The notes under the pieces are model-generated. The model saw only the letters and a list, made by a program, of their open reading frames with translations, was not told the DNA's origin and made no database searches. A program made the position numbers and the translations under genes. Shown in pieces: positions 10,347 through 21,231 of a stretch of 64,000 nucleotides of DNA. Position 1 is the first letter of the stretch. Each line of letters begins with the position of its first letter. The DNA is from Norana najaformis. Lineage: Eukaryota > Annelida > Clitellata > Crassiclitellata > Hormogastridae. Location: assembly GCA_964023275.1 (NCBI GenBank), contig OZ029914.1, positions 12,072,341 through 12,136,340 of the forward strand, in the 5' to 3' direction.

Positions 10347-11664
10347 GTGGAATTCGTTGTTGCTAAAGACAACATGATACCATTACTGAGTTGCTCAGCA
10401 GCGGAACAGATGAATTTAATAACGATCAACCATGAAAATATGAATATAGTTGCCTCTATATCGGTGGTCGACAGATTCAAAAACGTATTTGACGAAGAAT
10501 TGGGATGTTTCGAGGGAAGTGTTAATCTAAAGGTAGACTCGTCTGTTCATCCTGTTGTCATGCCTTCTAGAAGGTTACCTATTGCAATACGAGATCAGTT
10601 GAAACTCGAATTAAATCGCATGAATAGATTGGGTATTATAACACAAGTAAACCAACCTACTCCATGGGTCAATCAAATTGTAATTGTGAAGAAGTCCGGA
10701 AAATTACGCATATGTATTGATGCAAAGAAACTGAACAAGGCCCTACAGCGGGTGAGGTATTTACTGCCCATATTAGACGACAACCTGCACGAACTGAGCC
10801 AATCGAAATTCTTTTCAAAGGCTGATTTTGCATCCGGATATTGGCACGTCCAAGTAGACACAGAGTCAAGTTATTTGACGACATTTCAAACATGCTTCGG
10901 ACGGTATCGATGGAAAAGGCTTCCATTTGGAGTCAAGGTGTCAGCAGAGATATTTGCGAAGAATCTCATTGAAGCACTTGATGGTTTGCAGGGAGTGATT
11001 TGCATCGCAGACGACGTTATAATTCACGGTAGAACAGAGAGAGAACACGACCAAAGACTGGAGGAATTTTTGAACAGATGTCAAGAAAAAAGCGTAAAAT
11101 TAAACAAAGAGAAATTACAATTGCGGATGAGATCGATAAACTTCATGGGACACCAGATCAATGATAATTGTCTAAACCCCGATCCAGAAAAGACAAGAGC
11201 AATTTTGGAACTGGAACCTCCAGAGAATATAGAAGGGTTGCGACGAATTTTAGGCATGATAAATTACCTCGCAAGATATTTACCGAAGTTAACTTTCATC
11301 ATGGAGCCTCTCAGGAATTTAACAAAACTCGAAGTACCGTGGACATGGTCGGAGACACAGGAGAAAGCATTCCAGAACGTCAAAAGACTGGTCACTGAAG
11401 CTCCAGTGTTAGCCTTCTACGATCCAGCAAAGGAACTGACGATTGAGAATGATGCGTGCGAAAATGGGATTGGCTCAGCGCTACTACAGGAAGGACGACC
11501 GGTGGCTTATGCAAGCCGAACACTGTCGGACGCGGAATCGAGATACGCTCAAATTGAAAATGAGATGCTAGCTGTTGTCTATGGACTCGAGAAGTTCCAT
11601 TGCTACGCATACGGACGCCATTCGACCATAGTAACTGACCACAAGCATTTAGTAGCTATATTGT
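10347..11664 (+). pseudogene. Gypsy pol: reverse transcriptase and RNase H, first part
   Basis: A 439-codon open stretch. RT motifs are visible in order: LGIITQVNQPTPWVNQIV, then FSKADFASGYWHV, LPFGVKVSAEIF, and the catalytic IADDV at about 11003. The tether region (LGMINYLARYLP) and RNase H (ENDACENGIGSAL and YAQIENEMLAVVYGLEKF) follow. It stops at TDHKHLVAI because the LINE at 11665 is inserted there; the frame resumes as APKRLQ at about 15040. The missing piece is only a few codons. Confidence 0.9.
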
Positions 11665-14600
11665 AATTGTAATTGTAATTGTAATCTGACATTTATAAAG
11701 CGCCACTTCAAGAATAGACTCATCAGAAGCGCTCCCGACCCGAACCAGTGAGACCACTGGCAAATAACACAGACTTCAGGCGCTTGCGAAACTGCTGAAG
11801 AGACAAACTGAGGAATACTAGCCGGAGCTCTCGGGAAAGGCGATTCCAGCTATTGGGTCCAACATAGGCAAAGCTTCTAGACTGCGCTGTAGCAGTGCGC
11901 ATACGAGGGACAGTCAGGAGTCCAAGGGAGGCCGACCGGAGAGTGCTAAGGCCTGGAACCAAGGAGACCGAAATGCAGAAGTCCCTAAGATATGATGGAG
12001 CAGAGCCAACAAGACAATTACGCATAAGCGTTAGGATCTTGAACTGGATACGCTGCTGAATGGGAAGCCAGTGCAGAGTGTCCCGTATAAAGGAAGTTAT
12101 ATGGCCATACCTGGGGACGCCTCCAATAAGACGGGCAGAAGCATTGAGATCAGACTGAAGCTTGGAAATATTGGCAAGTGAGAGTCCAGCAAAGATAGCG
12201 TTACCAAAGTCCACCCTAGTGCAGATAAGGGCATGAATTAGAGTAGTAACGGCATGAAAGGCGGATGGTACGAATCTGACGAAGGTGGTAGAAGCATGAG
12301 CGGGAGACACTGTTAACATGATCGGTCAAGGAGAGTTCCCGGTCCAGAACAACCCCAAGATCACGGACTTTGGAACAGAATAGAATGTCCGGAAACCTCT
12401 GGCGTAAGGATGATGAATCAATCTTTGCCAGCTGAGCACGACCACCAAGCCAGATGAACTGGGTCTTAGCAGAGTTCAGTCGGAGGCGATTAGAGGACAT
12501 CCAGAGACCAAGGGCAGATGTTGCGTCAAGAATCCTCTCAACGAGAGAGGAAGCCGCTTCCGCTGGGCCATGAGCGAAGGCCTGAATGTCGTCTGCATAC
12601 TGATGGACAGCAAAACCCATAGGAAGGAGAACCCGTGCCAGGTCGGCAGTGTACAGAATGTAGAGGAGAGGGGCCAGAACAGAACCCTGAGGAAGGCCAA
12701 AAGGTATAGGGGACCAGACGGAACGTGTAGGCCCAAAGATAACAGAATGAGAGCGGTCTGAGAGGAAAGACTGAAACCAAAGAAGGGCCGTATCAGTAAT
12801 GCCAAAAGATTTTTCTAGACGCTCCAAAAGGATAGAGTGATCCACAGTGTCAAAACCAGCACTAACATCATAGAGGGCAAGAAGAGTAACATGTCCACGG
12901 TCAAAAGCTCCAAAGACGTCAGCCAGGAGACGTGTAATAAGTGATTCAGTAGAGTGGAACTTCCTAAATCCGGATTGAAGAGGAGGCATGAGGGAGTTAG
13001 AGTCAAGGTAGTCGACCAGTTGGACGGACACACATCTTTCAAGAAGCTTAGAGAGGAAGGAAAGGTTAGAGATAGGTCGGTAGTTAGAGATATCATTGGG
13101 GTCAAGTCCCTGGCGCTTGAGAGAGGGAAAGACTACAGCACGTTTGTGAGAAGCCGGGAGTGAACCCTGACCCAGGGAGGTATTACATAGCAAGTGTAAG
13201 AACGGAATTAAGTCATCTATAAAATCCTTGATTAAAAATGGCGGTAATAAGTCCAGTTCACAGGACTTAGCAGGTGACTCCAGCAGGAGCCGACGAAGGA
13301 CGTCCAAAGGCAGAGGCTTCCAGCATGAAAGCCTAGATGACGTAGGAGGAAAGGAAGGAGGAGGAGAACCATCAGTGGATTGGCGGATCGAGTCGATCTT
13401 CCCGCGCATGTAGTCGAGGTAGTCGTTCGCTGTGAACGGAGGCTGGGCCGGAGAGTTAGAAGCGGTAGAACGGCCGAGGACACCGGAGAGCGAAGACCAG
13501 AGCCGACGTGGATTGCTCCTCTCCCGATCAATCAATGACTCCCAGTATGCCATTTCTTTGGCTCGAAACTCCCGGTGCATTAAGCGAAGATGGTGGATCC
13601 AGTCGAGACGATCGGCAGGATCACGTGTTCGTCGATACCTTCTCTCGTGCCGCCTGACATCACGACGTAAAGTACGGCAGGATCGGTCAAACCAAGGTGC
13701 TAACGGTCTCCGAAGGGCCCGCTGCGGACGAAGCGGAAGGAGGCCATCGATGAGGAGGCGAACTGAAGAGTCAAAGAGAGCAAAGAGCTCTTCAGACGAA
13801 CGACCAGCGAGGGAGGAGAGGTCTCCGCAGAGAGGACTATTGTTCAGACCAGCACGGAATGCCTCACGGTCCAAGTTGTTCCAACCACGTACAAGCCGAA
13901 GCGCGTATGTTGGCTGGGTACAAAGAAAAGGAACTTTGTATAGAAGAAGTCCATGGTCTGAGAGAGCTGGAGGTTCTACTATAACATCTGAGATGTTACA
14001 GTCATCACGGGTGATAATGACTTCAAGCCAGCCTCCCAGCACATGAGTAGATTCAGCGACATGCTGAATGAAGCCAAATTGGAAAAACAGATCGTTGAAG
14101 CGGACAGACTCTGGAAGATCTGGGTTCTCGAGGTGAATGTTCAGGTTCCCGGTTATGATTAGCTGGCAGTTGAAGGTGGCGAAGACTTCCAGAAGCGAGG
14201 AGAACTCGGTGTAGAAGGTCGACGTAACAGGAGAGGAGCCTGGCCGGTAGAGGGCAAGAACAGTGACTGGACCACGAGTCGTGGCGCAGGAGAGGCATAA
14301 TGCTTCGAACGTGGAAACAGGGAGAGGAAGAGGGATCTTTTTGACCCGAAAATGTTCTCGATGATAGACAACAATGCCACCATGATTTTGCGCAAGAGGA
14401 TGCGAATCACGTGAGGGATCAACCGGGCGAGGAGCATCGAGGAATAGGTAGCCCGGAGGAGCAGCGCGTCGAACCGGAACATCAGAGGAAGAGGAGTGCC
14501 AAGACTCCGTGACGACGAGAATATCCAGATCATGCTGAGAGATAGAGTTAGCGATCTCCATAAACTTATTTCCCAGTGACCGAGCGTTCAGTGTCCCAAG

Positions 14601-15035
14601 TCTAAGTCCATCACTGCCACCCAGGTCTGAGGGCAGCCGAGAGGTAGGCGACGGAGCAGAGTCCAGCGGTGTAGGCTGAGATTGGCAGGAGGGAGACGAT
14701 AATCCAGGCCGTGAAGATGCCGGTCGCCATAGATGAAGCTTGAATAGAGTCTTACGTAAGGAACGTCGAATGGTGAGAGGGGGTTGATTGTAGGTACGTA
14801 GCTCAGCGGAAGTGTACACACGAGTCGGAGGAGTGAGGGAAGGAGCGGCCATCTTGTCAACTTAATTCAAACAAAATTAAGATAACTCACGCTCGTTAAC
14901 CCAAGAACAAACAAGCCGTAGTAATCCACAAGTTAGATAGCGTAGGTATAATCCAACAGAAAACGCAAAAAACGCCCGAAGTTGACGAACACGCCGAAGC
15001 GCAAACATGACGTCATCCGCAAACATGTACTAAGC
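11665..15035 (-). mobile_element. Nearly full-length CR1/L2-like LINE nested in Gypsy
   Basis: A minus-strand element of about 3.37 kb inserted inside the RNase H of the Gypsy copy. It has a 5' leader of about 180 bases (14853-15035), one long ORF and a 3' end of (ATTACA)n type at 11665-11685. A full-length copy is unusual, since most LINE insertions in this window are 5'-truncated. I could not identify a clean target duplication. The element is younger than the Gypsy copy because it interrupts it. Confidence 0.88.
11723..14852 (-). pseudogene. LINE ORF: AP endonuclease plus reverse transcriptase, one frameshift
   Basis: From the ATG at 14852 the protein runs 878 codons to 12216. Residues about 85-300 form an exonuclease-endonuclease-phosphatase domain (LGTLNARSLGNK, VVTESWHS, SDHGLLL). 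About 480-740 form the RT, with YRPISNLSFLSKLLER, GFDTVDHSILLERL, GLPQGSVLAPLLY and the catalytic YADDIQ. The thumb (SSNRLRLNSAKTQFIW) follows. The frame is lost near 12255; the C-terminal region continues in another frame from about 12250 to 11723 (RLIGGVPRY, LHWLPIQQRI). A single indel seems to separate this copy from an intact ORF. Confidence 0.88.
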
Positions 15036-16107
15036 CGTCACATAAAGCGCCAAAGCGATTACAGACTTTGTTGCTGCGCACACAGAAGTACAGTTTTACA
15101 CTTATATACAGACCCGGAAAATCGATTCCACTAGCTGACGCTTTATCACGGGCACCACTGCCAAGCAAACCGAACGGAGGGGTATTTACTCTAAATAATG
15201 TATCATTTCTCCCGATCAAAGAGGAAAAGCTAAATGAAATTAGAAATGCAACAGAAAATGACAAAACGATGAAACTGCTGAAGAACGTAATAATCCAGGG
15301 ATGGCTGGGAGATAGATCACAACTGAGACCTGTCATCACACCATATTTTGATTATCGTGATGAATTAACAGTACAAGACGGTATCATTTTGCTAGGTGAA
15401 CGAGTCGTTATTCCAATGTCATTACGACAGGACATGAAAAAGAAAATCCATGCAGGCCACATGGGCATAAATTCATGTCTACGAAGGGCCCGTGATGTGA
15501 TCTTCTGGCCGGCATATCTAAGGAGATTAGACAAATGGTCGAAACATGCGATGTTTGTGCAACATATAGCGACAAACAGCCTCCTGAAACGATTTTCTGG
15601 CATGAGGCTAACCGACCATGGCAGAGGGTGGGCACAGATCTGTTTATAATTGAGGATCGATGTTATCTGATATCAGTTGATTTTTTCAATAGTTTCTTCG
15701 AAGTAGATTTTTTACAAGAGACGTCCAGCAAAACGGTAATAGCAAAGGTCAAACAGCATTTCGCTAGACATGGAGTTCCAGACGTGCTGGTCAGTGACGG
15801 AGGTCCGCAATATGCTTCCGGTGCGTTCAAAAGATTCAGTACAGAATGGGGTTTCAGACACGAAATCACAAGTCCAGGAAATAATAAAGCCAACGGTGCA
15901 GCAGAAGCCGCGATCAAGATAGCAAAAAGAATGATGAGACGATGTCAGGCGGTGAAAGAGGATCCATTCATGGCATTATTAAATACGCGTAACACTCCAA
16001 CGGAGGGCATGGAAACAAGCCCAGCACAGCGCATCTTTGGGAGACGCAACAAGACTTTAATTACCAACAACGGCAGGGATTTTACGCATGTCTTGAAATG
16101 TAAATAA
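15036..16107 (+). pseudogene. Gypsy pol: end of RNase H and integrase
   Basis: The RT/RNase H connection resumes at APKRLQ and continues through IYRPGKSIPLADALSRAP. The integrase HHCC zinc domain is split by a frameshift near 15535: HAGHMG lies in one frame and CDVCATY in the next. The catalytic core follows with D in GTDLFI, D in SDGGPQYAS and E in NGAAEAAIK, the DDE triad. The frame ends at 16107. A further C-terminal piece (VRIQPLAPGEGKW and RTYWRNRQFLR) lies in another frame at 16189-16350. Confidence 0.88.
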
Positions 16108-16351
16108 AGACGCAAAGATCAGAGATGCGAAACGAGCAAACGTAGCGCAACATGCAGACAAAAAAGGAGAGACCTGAGACCCTTACAAGTGGGTAGCCCG
16201 GTAAGAATTCAGCCGTTGGCGCCAGGGGAAGGTAAGTGGACACCTGCTGTCGTGACGTCACGAAGGTCCAGCCGTTCTTACGAAGTAAGAACACAAGATG
16301 GACGCACCTACTGGCGCAACCGACAATTTCTGCGACAGGCGGGGAACAGAA

Positions 16352-16451
16352 GGCTGGGAGATACATCACAACTGAGACCTGTCATCACACCATATTTTGA
16401 TTATCGTGATGAATTAACAGTACAAGACGGTATCATTTTGCTAGGTGAACG
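16352..16451 (+). repeat. 100-bp internal duplication of pol within Gypsy
   Basis: This segment repeats 15303-15402, also inside the element, with one visible mismatch (taca for taga). It sits between the integrase C-terminus and the 3' untranslated part, in the same orientation. The likeliest origin is template switching during reverse transcription. Confidence 0.9.
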
Positions 16452-16550
16452 TTGATCGTTGATAGTTTGAACTGTTGATTGTTTGAACCACTGATCGTTG
16501 GTCACTGTTAGGCACAATTTTAATAAGGCATGAAATAATTTTATTTTATT

Positions 16551-16664
16551 TAAAAGAAGAAAGGTGTTACGTGATGGGCTGGATATCAGCCCATCCCTGT
16601 TGTAAGCACACCTGTTAAAAGGCACAGCACTGTCAGTTGAATAAAGGACGTAAAACACGTAACA
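16551..16664 (+). repeat. Polypurine tract and Gypsy 3' LTR
   Basis: A purine run (aaaagaagaaagg, ending at 16564) directly precedes the LTR at 16565-16664, as expected for plus-strand priming. The 'gatat' target duplication follows at 16665-16669. Confidence 0.88.
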
Positions 16665-16745
16665 GATATTACTCGATAGGACTTTTGTAGGGTCGTTGCA
16701 CGCGCCTTTGAGGCTGTTGTTAAATGCGCGCGTATAAATGTATGT

Positions 16746-16790
<45 letters not shown>

Positions 16791-16949
16791 GTATTTGACT
16801 GTGAACTGGGGCTTAGGCATTGTTCCAAAGTTTCGCTAATGCTTCGCAGGACTGGTTGTTTGACTTCCAGCTTATGCCGGTACCAAATTTGACTACTTCG
16901 CGACAAAGAAAAGTGTGGGCAAACAATGTAACATGGAGTCTACTCACCA

Positions 16950-17030
16950 GTTTCGAACCCGCAATCTTTGCATAATAGACCAAATCCCACAACGAATCGA
17001 CCAACGTGTCGCACCCATTAGCCCATAACA
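16950..17030 (-). repeat. Degenerate tRNA-like SINE head in intron 3
   Basis: Read on the minus strand there is a B-box-like 'gggttcgaaact' with an A-box-like region about 45 bases upstream. The orthologous spot in gene 2 intron (56420-56495) holds the same sequence in better shape, so the insertion predates the gene duplication. The fold is too decayed for a functional tRNA. A short (AAT)n lies at 16748-16789, and the rest of 16665-17137 is plain intron. Confidence 0.5.
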
Positions 17031-17137
17031 ATTTATACACGAAATTGATATTTTTCAGTTGTGTTGTTTCAATAGCAGCTATGTGCGTGTATGAAGTAGT
17101 TTGATGCTTCAATGCTTTTGGTATTTAATTCAATCAG

Positions 17138-17383
17138 ACATCCTCAGCAGCAACGTCACAATTAAATTGACAATGGATGACAAAGTCAGTTGCTTCGCGA
17201 ACACCAGCCAATCATGCATTTATAAATGGAAATGGATCAGCGGCAATGATTCCATCACAGTGTCTAATGATCAGACTTTAATACCAAATAGAGTTGGAAC
17301 ACATCGTTGCGAAGCTACATGTTCTTTAGGGTACAAGTCATGTACAGTGGAGCCCATGTATGCTGATGTTTATTCAACTCTAG
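17138..17383 (+). CDS. Gene 1 exon 4: third Ig-like domain
   Basis: 246 nt, phase 1-1. It carries VSCFAN (B strand), YKWKW (C strand) and GTHRCEATC (F strand), with additional cysteines in QSCIY and KSCTV that may form a second disulphide. It is shorter than the other two Ig domains and lacks the DxGxYxC pattern, so it is a divergent C2-like set. It is well conserved in gene 2 (58968-59219). The acceptor is aatcag| and the donor G|GTAAGA. Confidence 0.82.
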
Positions 17384-17793
17384 GTAAGAATTTTTCAGTC
17401 CTATCACGGAATTTGGCTCTGAATAGCGATGGCCAACCCAATTACTAATTATTCATCTAGTTGATAACGTGCTTATCAAGATTTGTTCTTATCTTTTGCA
17501 TTTATTTTGAATTACGGAAGGCTTGATTTTTAATTTTCTCCTACCAAAAATTTAAAACGTTGGATTTCTTTCAGTTTTCTAAATTCCGAAACTCTGCGTT
17601 AAATATCGCCTGCTTTGCATGCCTTGGTACCTAGTTAGCTTTTCTAGACGAACAGAAGATTTTTACAGTTGTTATGTTTTATGCAGTCGCTTGAGCTGAA
17701 CAAGTCTATTAACGACTATTTTAATCTCTTACAATTTTGAATGACAGCACAATTTTTTTTTTGTAACGAAGTAGTATATTTTTTTTGTTTTAG

Positions 17794-17889
17794 CTCCCAT
17801 CAGACAAAATCTGTTTGCACTGTTGGTTCTGTTTGCTCTGCCAGTGATTGTACTAATCGTTGTGGTCATGTATTACTGGAGGAAAAGCC
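17794..17889 (+). CDS. Gene 1 exon 5: transmembrane helix
   Basis: 96 nt, phase 1-1. It encodes about 22 hydrophobic residues (NLFALLVLFALPVIVLIVVV) followed by the stop-transfer sequence YYWRKS. This places the Ig domains outside the cell and everything downstream inside. A pyrimidine-rich tract leads into tttag|, and the donor is C|GTAAGT. Gene 2 has the same exon at 59632, but its donor is altered. Confidence 0.88.
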
Positions 17890-18805
17890 GTAAGTATAAA
17901 CCTCGTTTATTAGAGTTTAAACTTCCTACTGTCAGTAGTTTGCATAACAAAACCATCACCTACAAAATATATAACAATAATAACAGCTTCGCCACTTTCC
18001 CATATTTGAATTTTGAATGTGAGCAAAATCGTCTACTTATAGACTTGTATTATACTCATGACGTTGCGACACATGCGACTATTTGGCGCCAACCAACGGA
18101 ATTAAGTTTCGGTTTTAAATACCGCTTCAATGAGCTAACTAGTACCATATTTCTAGAACTCCTGTTCCTAAATTTGGGGCATGAAAATTCTTTGTTAAAA
18201 TTTTGGCTTATCTTCAGGAATTTCCAATTTGAAATATTTCTTCTATATTGGACACGAAAAATTACTTTCTGTTGAAACACTATTTTGGGATCGAAAAGCG
18301 TTCCATACTTTGAGATGACCTCAGACATGCACTTGATTTGGCGTTTCGGCCCATATTTAGGAATTTATGTTTTTCAGTGTTTCTTTCTCACTCTTTGCCT
18401 TTCTCTCTGTCTATGTGTTTGTATGATCTTCTGTGTTTCTCTGTCATTATAATAATAATAATCATCATCACCATCATCACTGAGGCCATCATTGATTGCT
18501 GTATTCTATGAGTTGGCAATGTCAGACAGTTGCTTCATAAATCCTCAATGTTTTCTTATAAAATAATACGTAAAGTAGATTTGTCTGCATAACGCTACAC
18601 AGTTTTAGATTGACATAGTTTTATTTATCTGTTCATTAAAGTTAGCATTTCAGCTTGAGAAATAAGAGATCGAACAAGTTTAGGACTAGACAGAGTCGTG
18701 GTGAATGCCGATAGTAGCCAGTTTTAGCGATATCTTGTCTTATGTTATCTTTTGAAGCACAGTGACTGATAATAGTGAAATTTTCCGCATTTTCTTGCTT
18801 TACAG
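17890..18805 (+). other. Gene 1 intron 5 with start of the cassette repeat unit
   Basis: No gene. The right part (about 18150-18805) is the upstream half of a roughly 750-bp unit that recurs at 30890-31558 and, in shorter form, at 22400-22898 and 34720-35205. Shared landmarks are 'cccatatttaggaat', 'gcaatgtcagacagtt', 'aatcctcaatgttttctta' and 'ctgttcattaaa'. Each unit leads into one copy of the short cytoplasmic exon. Confidence 0.75.
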
Positions 18806-18889
18806 AAAGTGAGAAACTGCCGTATGAAGAACTAGAAGGAAAAGCGGAACGAAAACTAAAACAGGAACGGCAAATACTAATCGGTACCA
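18806..18889 (+). CDS. Gene 1 exon 6: cytoplasmic cassette 1 with ITIM-like motif
   Basis: 84 nt, phase 1-1, acceptor tttacag| and donor A|GTTAAA. It encodes a highly charged 28-residue peptide, QSEKLPYEELEGKAER and onward, rich in Glu and Lys. LPYEEL (codons at 18817-18834) fits the ITIM pattern (S/I/V/L)-x-Y-x-x-(I/V/L), which in other receptors recruits SH2 phosphatases when phosphorylated. If the donor is not used, the frame ends three codons later at TAA, giving a receptor without a propeller. The motif match is seen; signalling is inference. Confidence 0.72.
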
Positions 18890-19539
18890 GTTAAACCTAC
18901 AAATCAATGGATAACATGCTGTGATTTAGTCTATAATATATCAAAAATTTTCATCAAGTTTATTCAACATTGTCCAGTTTACTGGTCCACGATTGTGCTA
19001 ATTACCATTTTGCCTAATTAAATGCAATGCAATATTTAACAACATTATTCAAACCAGCCCAATTTAAAACTAAAACACGAAAAGTTTCGGATGGCTCAAC
19101 TAATGTCAAGCCTATCATACATGGAGATGAAGCATTGGCCTATTTGCTTTGGATGTTTACACGTATCATGAAAACAAGTTCACATTGTCTGCGAAATTTC
19201 TGAAGATTACGATAGTTTTATTCATAGATCGCAAACGTCACTATAACTTGTGTGGTGTTTTCGACAACTCAATCGAGACTCAACCTGAATTTGGCCTAGG
19301 TTGTGAACAACGAAGTTTAGAATATCCTGTCTTTACTATGGTTTTAGCGTGTGTTTTACTAAATTTCTCTTTTTTTATTTCTAAGAATACTATGCCTACT
19401 AAATAATTTCAAAAACTTTGCAAAATTTTCATGACTAATGAATAGTGCCCTTACGAAGATCAGACGGTGTTTTGCGGTATGGAGTTATGAAGACGCATTT
19501 CTGAAAGTAACGTCATTCCGCTCCGTGACCACCTTTCAT

Positions 19540-20915
19540 CGCATAACCTGTACCTTCTATTCCAATCTGCCTATCGCAAATACCAATCCACTGAAACAGC
19601 ACTACTTGCCGTTCACAATCACATAATCAACTCCTTGGACCAAGGAAAAGTAACTGCTCTCATTCCTTTTGACCAATCTGCCCCTTTCGATACTGTTGAT
19701 CACAGGATACTCCTTTGTCGCCTCGAACATTGGTTTGGTCTTTCCGGCCCTGCTCTCCGTTGGTTTGCATCTTACCTTCACCGTCGTACTCAGTCAGTCT
19801 CTATCAACCAACTCACTTCTGCGCCCACTTTCTTGAATTGTGGCTTTCCACAAGGTTCTGTACTGGGCCCGCTCGTAATCACATTGTACACGACTCCACT
19901 TGGTTCGCTACTTACTAATAGCTGTTTTGACTACCAATTGTACACTGATGTTACTCAGCTATTCCTCTCATTTGACAGTTGTACGTCTAATCGTGCTCTC
20001 CAACGACTTGCTTCAGTTTTTGATGAAGTTCAGTCTTGGATGGCTAGTAACAAACTTCTTCTGAATCCTTCAAAAACTGAATTCCTTCTTCTAGGCACTA
20101 GCCAACAACTCCATACATTTGATTACCTCAGCTGGGTGGTGTGCTTGTCAATCGCACTGACTGTGGACGCAGCGTAAGTGTAATATTTGACTCCAGTATG
20201 TCATTTTCTATTGATGTTGGCATCATGTGCAAATCAGCTTATATTAACATACAGGATATTTGTAGAATCAGATCTATGTAGCCTCATACAGTCGTTGTCT
20301 CACTAGCTAATGCATTGGTTTCCAGCATGCTTGACTACTGTAACTCACTTCTTATTGGCATTGCAATTGAGGATCTGAAGAAACTGCAAATGGTTCAAAA
20401 CTCTCTGGCCAGAGCCATAACAAAAACACCTAAGTATCAACATATCACTCCATTACTCCATTCCTTACACTGGTCACCCATCGAACAATGAATCCAGTTT
20501 ACAATCTGTTATAGTTCACAAGGTACTACTTCTGAATCAGCCGATCTATCTCTGTTCCATGCTTTATTGCACTCGATCAATCAACACAACAACTCTTGTT
20601 GTCCCTCGTACCAGGACAGTGTTGGGTTCCAGAGCATTCTGGGTTGCTGGTCCACCACGGCTTTGGAATTTGTTGCCAAGTCTTATTCGTTCGGTCATTT
20701 TTGTGATGTCATTCAGGTCTAAGCTACAAACTAATCTCTCTTAACTCGATTACGCACCGTAGCCTGGATTTCGGTTTCTCTAACCCATCGGAATTCGTCC
20801 CGGCTTCTCCAGCGGTAAATGATTTTTGACTACGATTTTGACTTGAAGCGACCATCGATTGATGCCTTGAGCATTATGATAACGGCGCTATAGAAGTCAT
20901 TAGATTAGATCCACA
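19540..20915 (+). mobile_element. Degenerate CR1/L2-like LINE in gene 1 intron 6
   Basis: RT fragments run SAYRKYQSTETALL (about 19580), FDTVDHRILLCRLEHWFGL, GFPQGSVLGPL, and a mutated catalytic box YTDV at about 19945 in place of YADD. The thumb SNKLLLNPSKTEFLLL and later the C-terminal region with VPRTRTVLGSRAF and LWNLLP follow. Multiple stops separate the pieces. It ends in 'gcgctatagaagtcattagattaga' type sequence near 20905. The flanking intron halves (19440-19520 and 20920-21110) are contiguous in gene 2 (60490-60720), confirming an insertion after the genes split. Confidence 0.85.
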
Positions 20916-21231
20916 CTTTTTTGTTGATGGCATTGAAAATGCACTTATTCGCACTCGCTGTCTGTTCTTCTTTACGTATATTTGGTTGACACTGTCTATG
21001 TAATCGTGTCTGTCTTCCTCTCGTTATGTCTCGATCACTGCCTCAGTTGTCGTCTTTCTATATGTTTGTCTGTCTCTATCATTTCCTTTCACTGCCCTGA
21101 TATCTTTCACAGCTATGATCATTATCACGAATTTTTCCTTTAATTCGAGTTCAAGTACTGGAATCAAACACTTGAAGAAACATTAGTCTTAATTTAGAAG
21201 TTTAGACCAAGATATTTGTTTGTATTTTCAG

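Larger units (their letters stand above)
9736..16664 (+). mobile_element. Gypsy-type LTR retrotransposon with 100-bp LTRs
   Basis: Two direct repeats of 100 bp (9736-9835 and 16565-16664) end in TGTTACG...CGTAACA; the left copy has C for the first T. The element is flanked by a perfect 5-bp duplication 'gatat' (9731-9735 and 16665-16669). Inside, in Gypsy order, are a zinc knuckle, aspartic protease, RT, RNase H and integrase, with a polypurine run just before the right LTR. Several frameshifts, a nearly absent gag and a nested LINE (11665-15035) make it non-functional. It lies in intron 3 of receptor gene 1, in the same orientation. Confidence 0.92.

Noticed and set aside
13432-14046. A 204-codon plus-strand open frame rich in Arg and Ser
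   Set aside because: It is antisense to the LINE endonuclease/RT ORF and has no recognisable domain; codon composition explains it.
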